The position numbers and the translations under genes were made by a program. The notes beneath the pieces are model-generated. The model was not told where the DNA came from, ran no database searches, and saw only the letters and a list, made by a program, of their open reading frames with translations. DNA of 64,000 bases from assembly GCF_030409715.1 (NCBI RefSeq), contig NZ_JAUFQI010000001.1, positions 2,778,501-2,842,500 of the forward strand, given 5' to 3'. The stretch comes from Reinekea marina (GTDB lineage Bacteria; Pseudomonadota; Gammaproteobacteria; Pseudomonadales; Natronospirillaceae). Shown here piece after piece: positions 37,112-44,853 of this stretch. Numbering within the stretch: the stretch's first letter is position 1; each line of letters opens with the position of its first letter.

Positions 37112-37133
37112 CGATGGTCCGGCATCCCGGCTT

Positions 37134-37159
37134 GCGATCCGAAGCTCTGCTTTGGTCGC
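37134..37159. repeat. 26-nt hairpin insert in tRNA spacer, copy 2
   Basis: GCGATC (37134-37139) faces GGTCGC (37154-37159), with the same loop core AAGCTCTGCTTT as copy 1. The C-to-T change in the left arm keeps a G-U pair, so the hairpin survives in RNA. Confidence 0.75.
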
Positions 37160-37164
37160 GATGC

Positions 37165-37205
37165 TAAGTCGTCAAACTTAACGCTCCTTTTATACTTAGG
37201 AGAAG
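37165..37205. repeat. 41-bp spacer repeat of the tRNA array, unit 4
   Basis: Fourth spacer block, same CGCTCC variant as unit 3, abutting the promoter-proximal tRNA-Asp. Shared variants between units 3 and 4 suggest they arose from one duplication. Confidence 0.9.
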
Positions 37206-37282
37206 TGGCGGAACGGACGAGACTCGAACTCGCGACCCCCGGCGTGACAGGCCGGTATTCTAACCAACTGAACTACCGCTCC
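37206..37282 (-). tRNA. tRNA-Asp (GUC), array copy 1
   Basis: Aspartate tRNA of 77 nt with anticodon GTC and encoded CCA. It is the first aspartate gene in the transcript, 6 bp after tRNA-Val copy 1. Confidence 0.97.
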
Positions 37283-37288
37283 GCATTA

Positions 37289-37364
37289 TGGTGGGTGTGA
37301 ACGGGTTCGAACCGCTGACCCTCGCCTTGTAAGGGCGATGCTCTCCCAACTGAGCTACACACCC
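37289..37364 (-). tRNA. tRNA-Val (UAC), array copy 1 (proximal)
   Basis: Valine tRNA of 76 nt with anticodon TAC and encoded CCA. It is the first gene of the array, about 50 bp downstream of a strong promoter at 37422-37449. Confidence 0.97.
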
Positions 37365-37421
37365 ATAATGCTCTTTTGAAGGGCAAAGATTCATTCTCTC
37401 GCTTCTTCAAAAGTGACGCGC

Positions 37422-37449
37422 ATTTTAGCGATTTCTTCAATGAAGTCAA
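37422..37449 (-). promoter_or_regulatory. sigma70 promoter of the tRNA-Val/Asp array
   Basis: On the minus strand, TTGACT (37444-37449), a 16-nt spacer, then TAAAAT (37422-37427), followed at once by GCGCGTC. Near-consensus boxes with a GC-rich discriminator are typical of stable-RNA promoters. It overlaps the 3' side of the TRAP permease gene's downstream gap. Confidence 0.75.
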
Positions 37450-37478
37450 ACATTTAGCGAACTTTTTAAAGAATTAAA

Positions 37479-38756
37479 TTAATTGACTAAAAACAATACC
37501 ATTCCAGGCCAATAGGTAATCAACAAAACAACCGCCATTAATACAACCATAAAAGGCAGGGTTGCTGCATAAAGTTCGGTAATAGATTTCTTAAATCGAT
37601 AGCTGGCAATAAATAAATTCATTCCCACCGGCGGCGTAAAATAGCCAATCTGCATATTAGCAACGAAGATAATACCTAGATGAATCGGATCTATGCCGTA
37701 ATCCATGGCAACAGGCAAGATTAACGGAACAATAATGATTAAGGCCGCAAAAATATCCAAAATGGCGCCCAGTGCTAATAAGCCTACGTTGAGACACAAT
37801 AAAAAAGCCCAACGGCTGTCGATATTATTTCGGATAAACTCGAACACTATGGAAGGAACTTCAAGGTCGACCAATAAATTGGTAAACGCTAAGGCAACCC
37901 CTAATATTAACAAGATGCCGCCGACCATCTTCATCGCATTGGCCGCAATACTTGGCAATGACTTTAGCGATACTTCTTTGTAAACAAATACTTCAATAAT
38001 CAGCACATATAAGGCCGTAATGGCGGCGATATCTGACACCACTAACCACCCACTGAGAAGGCCACCCAGCACAATGACAGGAATTGCTAGCTCCCATTTT
38101 GCGCGATTAAGCTGCCGTAACAGTTCGCTAAATTGAAAGGGTATTAGTGGAACCGCTTGGTGTCGCTGACTCCATACGCCATACCCCCACAACGCAAAAA
38201 TCATAATTACGGCCGGTATTAAACCAGCAATAAATAGATCTTGAATATCAACATTTGCAATATTCATTTGCTGAGCAACGATGCCATATAAAATCAAAGG
38301 AATGGCAGGAGGTAACAGCAAGCCAAGGCTGCCTGATGTAGTAATAAGTCCTAGTGAAAATCGCTCAGAGTAACCGGCTTGTTTAAGTGCCGGCAGTAAC
38401 AATGCACCCAGAGCAATAATGGTCACGCCACTGCCACCCGTTAGCATTGTGAAAAAAGCACAGGCTAACAATGAGATCAGTATCATTCCACCAGGTAGCC
38501 AGCCAAAAGCCGCGGCTGAAAGTGCAACCAGCCTATCGGCCGCTTTACTTTCGCTGAGTAAATACCCTGCGAATGCAAACAATGGCAACGCCATCAGCAG
38601 GGTATTTTCGGTTAGCCTATATAACTCAATAGGCAACACCATGAGGTCAATTTCAGCTACCCAAAAACCAGCCGCTGCGCCTCCTAAAATTACCGCAAAC
38701 AAGGGCGCGCCAACAAGGGCCGCAAGCAATACAATCAGCGTCAGTATAGAAGTCAA
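37479..38756 (-). CDS. dctM: TRAP transporter large permease DctM
   Basis: Large membrane subunit (12 helices) of a tripartite ATP-independent periplasmic transporter that uses a sodium gradient for uptake of an organic acid. Motifs include FFTMLTGGSGVTIIALGALLLPAL and HLGIIFVANMQIGYFTPPVGMNLFIAS, both typical of DctM. At 425 aa it has family length. Its start overlaps dctQ by 4 nt. The substrate is unknown. Confidence 0.94.
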   Translation of the reverse strand: MTSILTLIVLLAALVGAPLFAVILGGAAAGFWVAEIDLMVLPIELYRLTENTLLMALPLFAFAGYLLSESKAADRLVALSAAAFGWLPGGMILISLLACAFFTMLTGGSGVTIIALGALLLPALKQAGYSERFSLGLITTSGSLGLLLPPAIPLILYGIVAQQMNIANVDIQDLFIAGLIPAVIMIFALWGYGVWSQRHQAVPLIPFQFSELLRQLNRAKWELAIPVIVLGGLLSGWLVVSDIAAITALYVLIIEVFVYKEVSLKSLPSIAANAMKMVGGILLILGVALAFTNLLVDLEVPSIVFEFIRNNIDSRWAFLLCLNVGLLALGAILDIFAALIIIVPLILPVAMDYGIDPIHLGIIFVANMQIGYFTPPVGMNLFIASYRFKKSITELYAATLPFMVVLMAVVLLITYWPGMVLFLVN

Positions 38757-39226
38757 GATTGAGGCTCCTTTACTGTGCTGAATAAGCCTATCGTAAATCT
38801 CAGTGCCATTATTGAAAAGCCGACTGGCATAATGAGCTCAAATGGCCAAGCAGGCAGCTCAGAAAAAGTTTGAGTCTCATAAACGTATTCATCGTAAACA
38901 AAGCGGGCACTGTGATATGCCATTAACGCTGAAACCAACGAGGCAAACAATAAGGCTAACTTGGTTATCGCCCAAAGCTTCGCGCCTGTCCAATAATGCT
39001 TTAAAGCATCTATGGCTATATGCTCACCTTCTTTTGTTGCCACCATAGCCCCTAATACGGCCAGCCAGAGCACAAGCAGTCGATTAAATGGATCTATCCA
39101 AAATAGACTGGTACCAAATACATTGCGTAAGACAATTTGCAATACAGCCAGCAAAATCATACACAGCAAAATGGCCACCAACAGCCCTTTCTCAAAACTG
39201 GCCCAACGCTCAATCCAAACTCGCAT
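38753..39226 (-). CDS. dctQ: TRAP transporter small permease DctQ
   Basis: Four-helix small membrane subunit (helices about 14-34, 45-63, 83-103, 127-147). The conserved NRLLVLWLAVLGAMVATKEGEHIAID is the DctQ signature around helix 2. At 157 aa it has normal length. It lies 2 nt downstream of the binding-protein gene. Confidence 0.93.
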   Translation of the reverse strand: MRVWIERWASFEKGLLVAILLCMILLAVLQIVLRNVFGTSLFWIDPFNRLLVLWLAVLGAMVATKEGEHIAIDALKHYWTGAKLWAITKLALLFASLVSALMAYHSARFVYDEYVYETQTFSELPAWPFELIMPVGFSIMALRFTIGLFSTVKEPQS

Positions 39227-39228
39227 AC

Positions 39229-40221
39229 TTACCCTTTTGATCGAATCTCATTCAAAATTGCCATTATGCGATCGTAAAATTCTTGGCTGATTTCGCCCGA
39301 TTCAATTAATTTCGCAGTTGCCTTCGCCGATTCTTGTTCTAACGCAGCTCGATCTTCCGCACCCGGTTCTAAAATGGTAATCCCTAGGCTTTCTAAGGCT
39401 TTGAACGCTTTTTTGTTGTCTTCTCTAGCAATGTTATCGAGTACCTTGCTGGATTGGGTAAGTTCTTCTTCTAGAATCGCCATATCGGCGTCACTGATAC
39501 CTCGAAGAGCTTTGGTCGAAATACCGACAACACCGTAGGTGTACATAAACGGAGCGTTAGTTAGATATTTTGTTTTACTGTACCACTGTAACGTAATTGC
39601 CCCTACCGGAGGCGCAACAAAGGCATTAATGGCCCCAGTTTGTAAGGCTGTTAGCACATCCCCAATATTCAGTGCAATCGGGTTTATGCCAAATGATTTA
39701 GCAATTTTTTCAGTAAATGGATCATTGGCTGGCAACCAGATCTTCTGTTGTTTTAACGCATCAATAGACGTGGCAGGTTCTGTTGTCATGCCAAACGCAA
39801 AACCGCCTTCGACAACACCAAAGGTTTTCCAACCATTCTCTGTAAAGCCCTGGTTAATCTCTTCATCAATGAGCGCGCGAACCGCATCAACTTCACTGAA
39901 ATCTCTAAAAAGTAACGGCGCATTTAACACTTGGGAATCTTTATACACATCAGCTAAGCCTCCACTATGAATAAAGGCACCGTGCAATTGACCTATTCGC
40001 ACTTTCCGTTTCACTGCAACCGCGTCACCCATAACCCCACCTGGGTAAAACTTTAATTTGATTCGGCCTTCCGTTCGCTCTTCAATTCTTTTGCCTGAAG
40101 CTCTTAATTCATTTAATACTGAGTTGCCATCTGGATACTCAGTGGCAATTTTGAGTTGCTTTGCTTGCACGCCCGATACGAAAACGACGGTAAGCAATAC
40201 AATTAACGCAGTCCTAAACAT
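39229..40221 (-). CDS. dctP: TRAP transporter substrate-binding protein DctP
   Basis: Periplasmic solute-binding protein of the DctP family. A signal peptide (MFRTALIVLLTVVFVSGVQA) precedes a mature start KQLKIATEYPDG. Family features include RTEGRIKLKFYPGGVMGD, IWLPANDPFTEKIAKSFGINPI and NAFVAPPVGAI. The frame begins 8 codons earlier, but the ATG at 40221 has AAGGA at 7 nt and gives a clean signal peptide (330 aa). It clusters with a TatT lipoprotein, which suggests a TPAT-type transporter. Confidence 0.93.
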   Translation of the reverse strand: MFRTALIVLLTVVFVSGVQAKQLKIATEYPDGNSVLNELRASGKRIEERTEGRIKLKFYPGGVMGDAVAVKRKVRIGQLHGAFIHSGGLADVYKDSQVLNAPLLFRDFSEVDAVRALIDEEINQGFTENGWKTFGVVEGGFAFGMTTEPATSIDALKQQKIWLPANDPFTEKIAKSFGINPIALNIGDVLTALQTGAINAFVAPPVGAITLQWYSKTKYLTNAPFMYTYGVVGISTKALRGISDADMAILEEELTQSSKVLDNIAREDNKKAFKALESLGITILEPGAEDRAALEQESAKATAKLIESGEISQEFYDRIMAILNEIRSKG

Positions 40222-40231
40222 GGTGAATCCT

Positions 40232-41068
40232 TTAAAAATAATCATAAGATGAAGCTAGCAAAAGTTTCGCCTGTTGTTGGGCATACACATTCTGCAGCGT
40301 GTACCCCTCAACATACGGATCCAGGCTTAACACCTGCTGAAGCAATTGATCGTGTAATTCTTGGTCAAACATGAGTCGGGCGTAATTGGCCGCATAGTAC
40401 ACATAGATGATTAAGTTTTCTTCTTTTCCTGCCTTTAACGCTCTCTCATAATAGTCTTGAGCAACATCGGGCTTCCCCCCTAGGCTTGGCGGTAATATGC
40501 TATTCATAACGCCTAAATACAGTAGGCCCATGCCTTTTTCATAGCTTTCATCAATACTCACCAACTGCTTCAAGACGGCCTCTGCCTGACCAAGTTGGGC
40601 TACAGCCAGCCAATCGTCTGAGTTCGCTTGTATAAATGAAGCCCACGCGGTCCCTAGTGCGTATAAATACGGTACGTCGTCTTTATCAGACCACTGCTCT
40701 ATTTTGCCCACAAAATCATCACGATGCGTGTCTTTTAAGTCACAGGCATTCTCATCGTGTAAGCAAAATGCTTCAAACGCATAATTTAACGCTTTTGTGG
40801 ACATATTTTTTTTACGGATAGATTGTTCGGCCGGTATAAAGACTCCGGCATATGAGCCGTTCAAACTAGCGGCGGTAAGATGCATAGCCTCGCTATTTGG
40901 GTAAGTGCTCACTAACGCGTCGACCATGAGAAGATAGGCTGGTAACCCATCATTTACAGTTTCTAAGTCATCACTATTTAAAATGGCGCCCGAAAGATTT
41001 GCGGGCAGTTGAGTAGTAGCACAGCCGCTAATAATAGCGGCGCATACAAAAACAGATAACCGAAGCAT
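40232..41068 (-). CDS. TRAP-associated TPR lipoprotein, TatT family
   Basis: TatT-like component, known from the Treponema Tp0956/Tp0957 pair, in which a trimeric TPR lipoprotein binds the TRAP ligand-binding protein. A lipobox IISGC puts the lipidated cysteine at residue 16. Helical hairpins follow through the chain, with the family-like segments PNSEAMHLTAASLNGSYAG, LYALGTAWASFIQAN and MGLLYLGVMNSILPPSLGGKP. At 278 aa it matches the family. It is the first gene of the operon TatT-dctP-dctQ-dctM. Confidence 0.88.
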   Translation of the reverse strand: MLRLSVFVCAAIISGCATTQLPANLSGAILNSDDLETVNDGLPAYLLMVDALVSTYPNSEAMHLTAASLNGSYAGVFIPAEQSIRKKNMSTKALNYAFEAFCLHDENACDLKDTHRDDFVGKIEQWSDKDDVPYLYALGTAWASFIQANSDDWLAVAQLGQAEAVLKQLVSIDESYEKGMGLLYLGVMNSILPPSLGGKPDVAQDYYERALKAGKEENLIIYVYYAANYARLMFDQELHDQLLQQVLSLDPYVEGYTLQNVYAQQQAKLLLASSYDYF

Positions 41069-41128
41069 AGGCCTCTCTTAACATTAACATTAATAATGAC
41101 AGTATAACGAACTTCGATGACATTTCGA

Positions 41129-41626
41129 TTAACTAATGGATTTTCGTATCTCGCGTTTTTCAGAAACGGGGTACAGGGCGTAATGCCGCCAGAATTCAGA
41201 TAAAGTAAAGTTTTGTAAGACTTGCTGGCTGTAGGCTTCTTTTCGCGCTTTTAGAGGATCGTAACCTTTGTAATGGATAATTTTCAAACAATCAGGACAT
41301 ACTTGTTTTGGCATATTGACGGTGATGTTAGTCGCCACAAAAAGAGAGTCATCTATAGGGAATTGCTCACAATGGGCAACATGAAAGACGCTTTTGTCTC
41401 TTACAATACAGCGAGTATTTTTGTATACCAATGTAAAGTCGAGCAAATGCGATACCCCACTGCGAGGAAGTTCAGCGCCTTGTCTTTGCAGTAACGAACG
41501 CTCATCCCCCGTTAAGTGGTGCTTGGGGTCAAATAGCTCAAAGGCCCCTAGCTCGGAGGCGTTCATTTTTTCGCGAAGTTTATTAAATGGCTCAAACTCC
41601 GTGAAATCAGGTAAATGAATTGCCAT
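41129..41626 (-). CDS. unrecognised small Cys/His-rich protein in ZorAB-like cassette
   Basis: Not recognised. The 165-aa product has no signal peptide or membrane helix. A cluster C73, H82, H85, C86, C110 and C113 (in VCPDCLKII) suggests a zinc-binding or zinc-ribbon domain in the centre. The N-terminal 50 residues are polar and the C-terminus is basic. Its ATG overlaps the stop of the OmpA-like gene by 1 nt (TAATG), so translation is coupled. By position it is the third, probably cytoplasmic, part of a motor-like complex. Any effector or adaptor role is inference. Confidence 0.75.
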   Translation of the reverse strand: MAIHLPDFTEFEPFNKLREKMNASELGAFELFDPKHHLTGDERSLLQRQGAELPRSGVSHLLDFTLVYKNTRCIVRDKSVFHVAHCEQFPIDDSLFVATNITVNMPKQVCPDCLKIIHYKGYDPLKARKEAYSQQVLQNFTLSEFWRHYALYPVSEKREIRKSIS

Positions 41627-42324
41627 TATTTTTGACTCTCTAAAATAGCCGCAATGCGACTTTCAGCATCGGTCCGTAACCGAAACTCAACACGACGTGA
41701 GCCTTCTCTATTTTCCTCTCCTGCGGCTGTGTAAATTGGTTTAGAGGAGGAAAGCCCATTGGCTGTCATATGGGCTTTAAGCCATTGCTTTTCATTTTGC
41801 ACTGCAGGGATTTCCAATAAAAAGCTTAAAGTGGATCGAGTGCGCGCTTGCGATAATCCCATATTCAAAATATAGGCTTCATCTTCAGCCCGACCTAACC
41901 AACCACTAGAAGTGTGACCTTCTATTCGAACTTCTGCGATGTCATCGCGGTATTTTTCAGATGCAATAATGGCTAGGTATCGCGGGAAAAAATCTTCCAA
42001 AATGGCTTTAAACTCAGTTTTGAGTTCATTCTCTCCTTTATCAAAGATTAGCTCAGGACGCCCAAAACGAATACTCAAGTCTTCATTTATTTCCGCACCC
42101 CAGGCGTCTAGATCTGGCTGAAACTCAGTTAACAGGTCTTCATACAATTGAGTTCTTAATCGATCATATAAAACGGCAACATCACGAATTTTGTTCCGCT
42201 CAATTTCAGCGTTCACCATAAACACAATGGCGATCAACAAGAACACCATCATTAAACCTGCCATCAGGTCGCTGACTGATACCCAATGCTCTTCTTGCTC
42301 GATATGCTCTTCGGTATTGACCAT
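41626..42324 (-). CDS. MotB/OmpA-family protein, ZorB-like
   Basis: Inner-membrane protein with a short cytoplasmic N-terminus, one transmembrane helix (about 20-38) beginning SVSDLMAGLMMVFLLI, in which D19 corresponds to the proton/ion-carrying aspartate of MotB and ZorB. A periplasmic OmpA-like peptidoglycan-binding domain (about 90-228) has VRIEGHTSSG and LSQARTRSTLSFLL. At 232 aa it is similar to ZorB. It starts 1 bp after the MotA-like gene. Together they should form a peptidoglycan-anchored 5:2-type stator complex. Confidence 0.85.
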   Translation of the reverse strand: MVNTEEHIEQEEHWVSVSDLMAGLMMVFLLIAIVFMVNAEIERNKIRDVAVLYDRLRTQLYEDLLTEFQPDLDAWGAEINEDLSIRFGRPELIFDKGENELKTEFKAILEDFFPRYLAIIASEKYRDDIAEVRIEGHTSSGWLGRAEDEAYILNMGLSQARTRSTLSFLLEIPAVQNEKQWLKAHMTANGLSSSKPIYTAAGEENREGSRRVEFRLRTDAESRIAAILESQK

Positions 42325-42325
42325 A

Positions 42326-43564
42326 TTATTTCTCTGCAGCTGAAACGAGATCGCGGAGTTTATCGGTTAACGGGATGTAATCATTAACGAATTTTTCTGA
42401 TAACGAAGAAAGTTGGTAACCAAAACTCGTCAACGCTTTATTGAGCTCAGCCTCCATAGAAGATTCAAGGCGTTCAAATTGTTGGTTATTTTTTTCAAGC
42501 AATGATTCTAATTGCTTTCCTACCGCCTCTTGTGAACGAGTCGTTCCCTCGATCAGCAATTTACTTACCTCTTCAGAGGTGTCTTTTATGCCACTTGCGG
42601 TTTGCTCTAATATTGACCTCATTTGCTCAGTTTGGCCTTTCACTAGCTCTTGTAACCCTGTCGTGAGCGCTAAAATTCTATTTTCTATTTGAGGCAACCC
42701 TTCTTGCGCATCAACAATGAGCGTCGTAAACGTGGTTAAATATTCGCGCAGGTTTTCGCTTTGGCTCTGCAATGCATTGAGTAGCGTTTCCATATCTTCG
42801 GCGACTGTTGTAAAGGAGCTGGTTTGAGAGATTAGTTTTTCAAAAGACTCTGCTGCAATTTTTGAAGAATTCGCTGATCGCTCATTGGCTGACATTAAGT
42901 CCTCGAGTTGGCCTTTGTAGTTCGATTGCCACTCCAACATTTGTCCGACCGACTCATTTAAACGCTTGAAGTTGTCGCCATACTGATCTTCAATTCGCGT
43001 ATTAAATTCGCGCATAACATGGGTTATGGCTTGTTCTAATGCTACTTTATTGGCTTCGGTCATTTGAGTTTGATAGCCATTTAGCGTGTTCAGTAAGGCT
43101 TCGTGATGAGCCTTGGCTGTATTCGCTTGCTGTTCTCGCCAAGCCAACCAGTTATCTTTATCGTCTTGACTCACGGCGTTGGCAATTTTTTCTAAGTGCC
43201 AAGCAAGATCATCCATTGTGGCCGTTTGCTTTGCCTCTCTATGCGCACGAACTCGCATACTGGCAACGGCATAGCGAAACTTAATCGACAAGGCACCCAA
43301 TAAACCTGCGATCGATGTCCAAAAGGCTGTTTTCAATCCTTCTAAAAGGGTCGGAACACTATTTTCAACCGACTGAGTATCAAAATCATTTAACCCCAAA
43401 GCCACGCCGAGAAACGTTCCAAAAATTCCGATACTGGTTAAAATTGACGGTGAGTAATTAGCGGTATGCGCGGAATAGACAGGCCCGTGAAAATAAACCA
43501 GCAATGCTGCAATGATCGCTATAAACGCCCACGTGAGCGGGGGGAAAGACTGTAGCAGTTCCAT
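42326..43564 (-). CDS. MotA/ExbB-family protein with long tail, ZorA-like
   Basis: Motor protein with three predicted membrane helices (about 8-26, 40-58, 75-98). The sequence LTSIGIFGTFLGVALGL is the ExbB/TolQ/MotA channel signature. From about 105 to 412 it is a long cytoplasmic coiled coil (Gln, Glu, Ser, Leu-rich), a feature of ZorA, where the tail transmits a signal in the Zorya anti-phage system. At 412 aa it is shorter than classical ZorA. It heads a three-gene operon isolated by a terminator upstream. No ZorC, ZorD or ZorE homologue lies in the window. Confidence 0.85.
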   Translation of the reverse strand: MELLQSFPPLTWAFIAIIAALLVYFHGPVYSAHTANYSPSILTSIGIFGTFLGVALGLNDFDTQSVENSVPTLLEGLKTAFWTSIAGLLGALSIKFRYAVASMRVRAHREAKQTATMDDLAWHLEKIANAVSQDDKDNWLAWREQQANTAKAHHEALLNTLNGYQTQMTEANKVALEQAITHVMREFNTRIEDQYGDNFKRLNESVGQMLEWQSNYKGQLEDLMSANERSANSSKIAAESFEKLISQTSSFTTVAEDMETLLNALQSQSENLREYLTTFTTLIVDAQEGLPQIENRILALTTGLQELVKGQTEQMRSILEQTASGIKDTSEEVSKLLIEGTTRSQEAVGKQLESLLEKNNQQFERLESSMEAELNKALTSFGYQLSSLSEKFVNDYIPLTDKLRDLVSAAEK

Positions 43565-43651
43565 GTTATAACCTAAGTAATATCAACTCAGTTTAGTATG
43601 CCATTGCGCAGCACTTAGGACAAAGTTTTAGACAGCGATGAAGTTTTAGAC

Positions 43652-43684
43652 AAAAAAAACCGAAGCGCTGAGGCTTCGGTTTTC
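43652..43684 (-). terminator. Rho-independent terminator after oadB
   Basis: ACCGAAGC (43659-43666) pairs with GCTTCGGT (43673-43680) over 8 bp with a 6-nt loop, and a run of T follows on the minus strand. It ends oadGAB and isolates the downstream ZorAB-like operon, which must have its own promoter within about 90 bp. Confidence 0.85.
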
Positions 43685-43711
43685 ATTAATAGGCATAGCC
43701 TTAAAAAGGCA

Positions 43712-44842
43712 TTAGCCAAAGTAAGAGAGCATAACACCAGCCGCAACGGCTGAGCCAACAACACCAGCAACGTTAGGACCCATAGCGTGCATTAACAAGA
43801 AGTTTTGGTTATTGGCTTGCAAACCAACTTTGTTCGATACACGTGCGGCCATTGGCACGGCCGATACACCAGCTGAACCGATCAATGGGTTAATTGGAAT
43901 TTTAATGAACAGATTCATGAACTTAGCCATCAACACACCGGTAGCCGTACCGACACAGAATGCAACCAAACCAAGAGACAAAATTCCTAACGTCTCAACA
44001 TTTAAGAAGTATTCTGAGCTCATTTTAGAACCCACACCTAGACCTAACATGATGGTTACGGTGTTCATTAATGCATTCTGAGCTGTATCGCTTAAACGCT
44101 CTACTACGCCGCTTTCTTTCATTAAGTTACCGAAACAAAACATGCCGAGTAAAGGCGCTGCGGAGGGTAAGAACATAGCCACCAAGAATAACACCATAAG
44201 CGGGAACACAATTTTCTCTCGCTTCGAAACTACTCGTAGCTGAGTCATGGTAATTTTGCGCTCGGCTTCGGTAGTTAATGCTTTCATGATCGGCGGCTGA
44301 ATTAACGGTACCAATGCCATATAGCTGTAAGCCGCTACAGCAATAGCACCCAACAATTCAGGGGCCAACTTACTTGCAACAAAAATAGAGGTAGGCCCAT
44401 CTGCCCCACCAATAATACCGATCGCGGCGGCATCTTGCAGGCTAAAGTCTACCCACCCCATGCTGGTCATCCACATTGCACCAATGACGGTACCAAAAAT
44501 ACCGAATTGGGCGGCGGCACCTAAAAACAATGTTTTAGGGTTAGCCAGCAATGGGCCAAAATCGGTCATTGCGCCCACACCCATGAATATGAGTAGCGGG
44601 AAAACACCGGTTGAAATACCAATATTAGAAATGTAATACAGTAACCCACCCGGATCACCCATACCTGCGCCAGGAATGTTCACAAGCACAGTACCAAAAC
44701 CAATTGGCAATAATAGCAAAGGTTCAAATTGCTTATTGATGGCTAGGTAAATTAATACCAAGCCAATAATCATCATTGAGAATTGACCAAACTCTAAATT
44801 CGCCAACCCAGAATCGAGCAGTAACTGCTGAAACTTATCCAT
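43712..44842 (-). CDS. oadB: Na+-pumping oxaloacetate decarboxylase beta subunit OadB
   Basis: Integral membrane subunit that decarboxylates carboxybiotin and pumps sodium. About nine hydrophobic segments are visible. Family signatures are [25 protein letters not shown] and [24 protein letters not shown], with the sodium-binding aspartate in GGADGPT. At 376 aa it is shorter than the 430-aa enterobacterial forms, as in marine gammaproteobacteria. It lies 11 bp after oadA. Confidence 0.96.
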   Translation of the reverse strand: MDKFQQLLLDSGLANLEFGQFSMMIIGLVLIYLAINKQFEPLLLLPIGFGTVLVNIPGAGMGDPGGLLYYISNIGISTGVFPLLIFMGVGAMTDFGPLLANPKTLFLGAAAQFGIFGTVIGAMWMTSMGWVDFSLQDAAAIGIIGGADGPTSIFVASKLAPELLGAIAVAAYSYMALVPLIQPPIMKALTTEAERKITMTQLRVVSKREKIVFPLMVLFLVAMFLPSAAPLLGMFCFGNLMKESGVVERLSDTAQNALMNTVTIMLGLGVGSKMSSEYFLNVETLGILSLGLVAFCVGTATGVLMAKFMNLFIKIPINPLIGSAGVSAVPMAARVSNKVGLQANNQNFLLMHAMGPNVAGVVGSAVAAGVMLSYFG

Positions 44843-44853
44843 TGAGTGGCTCC

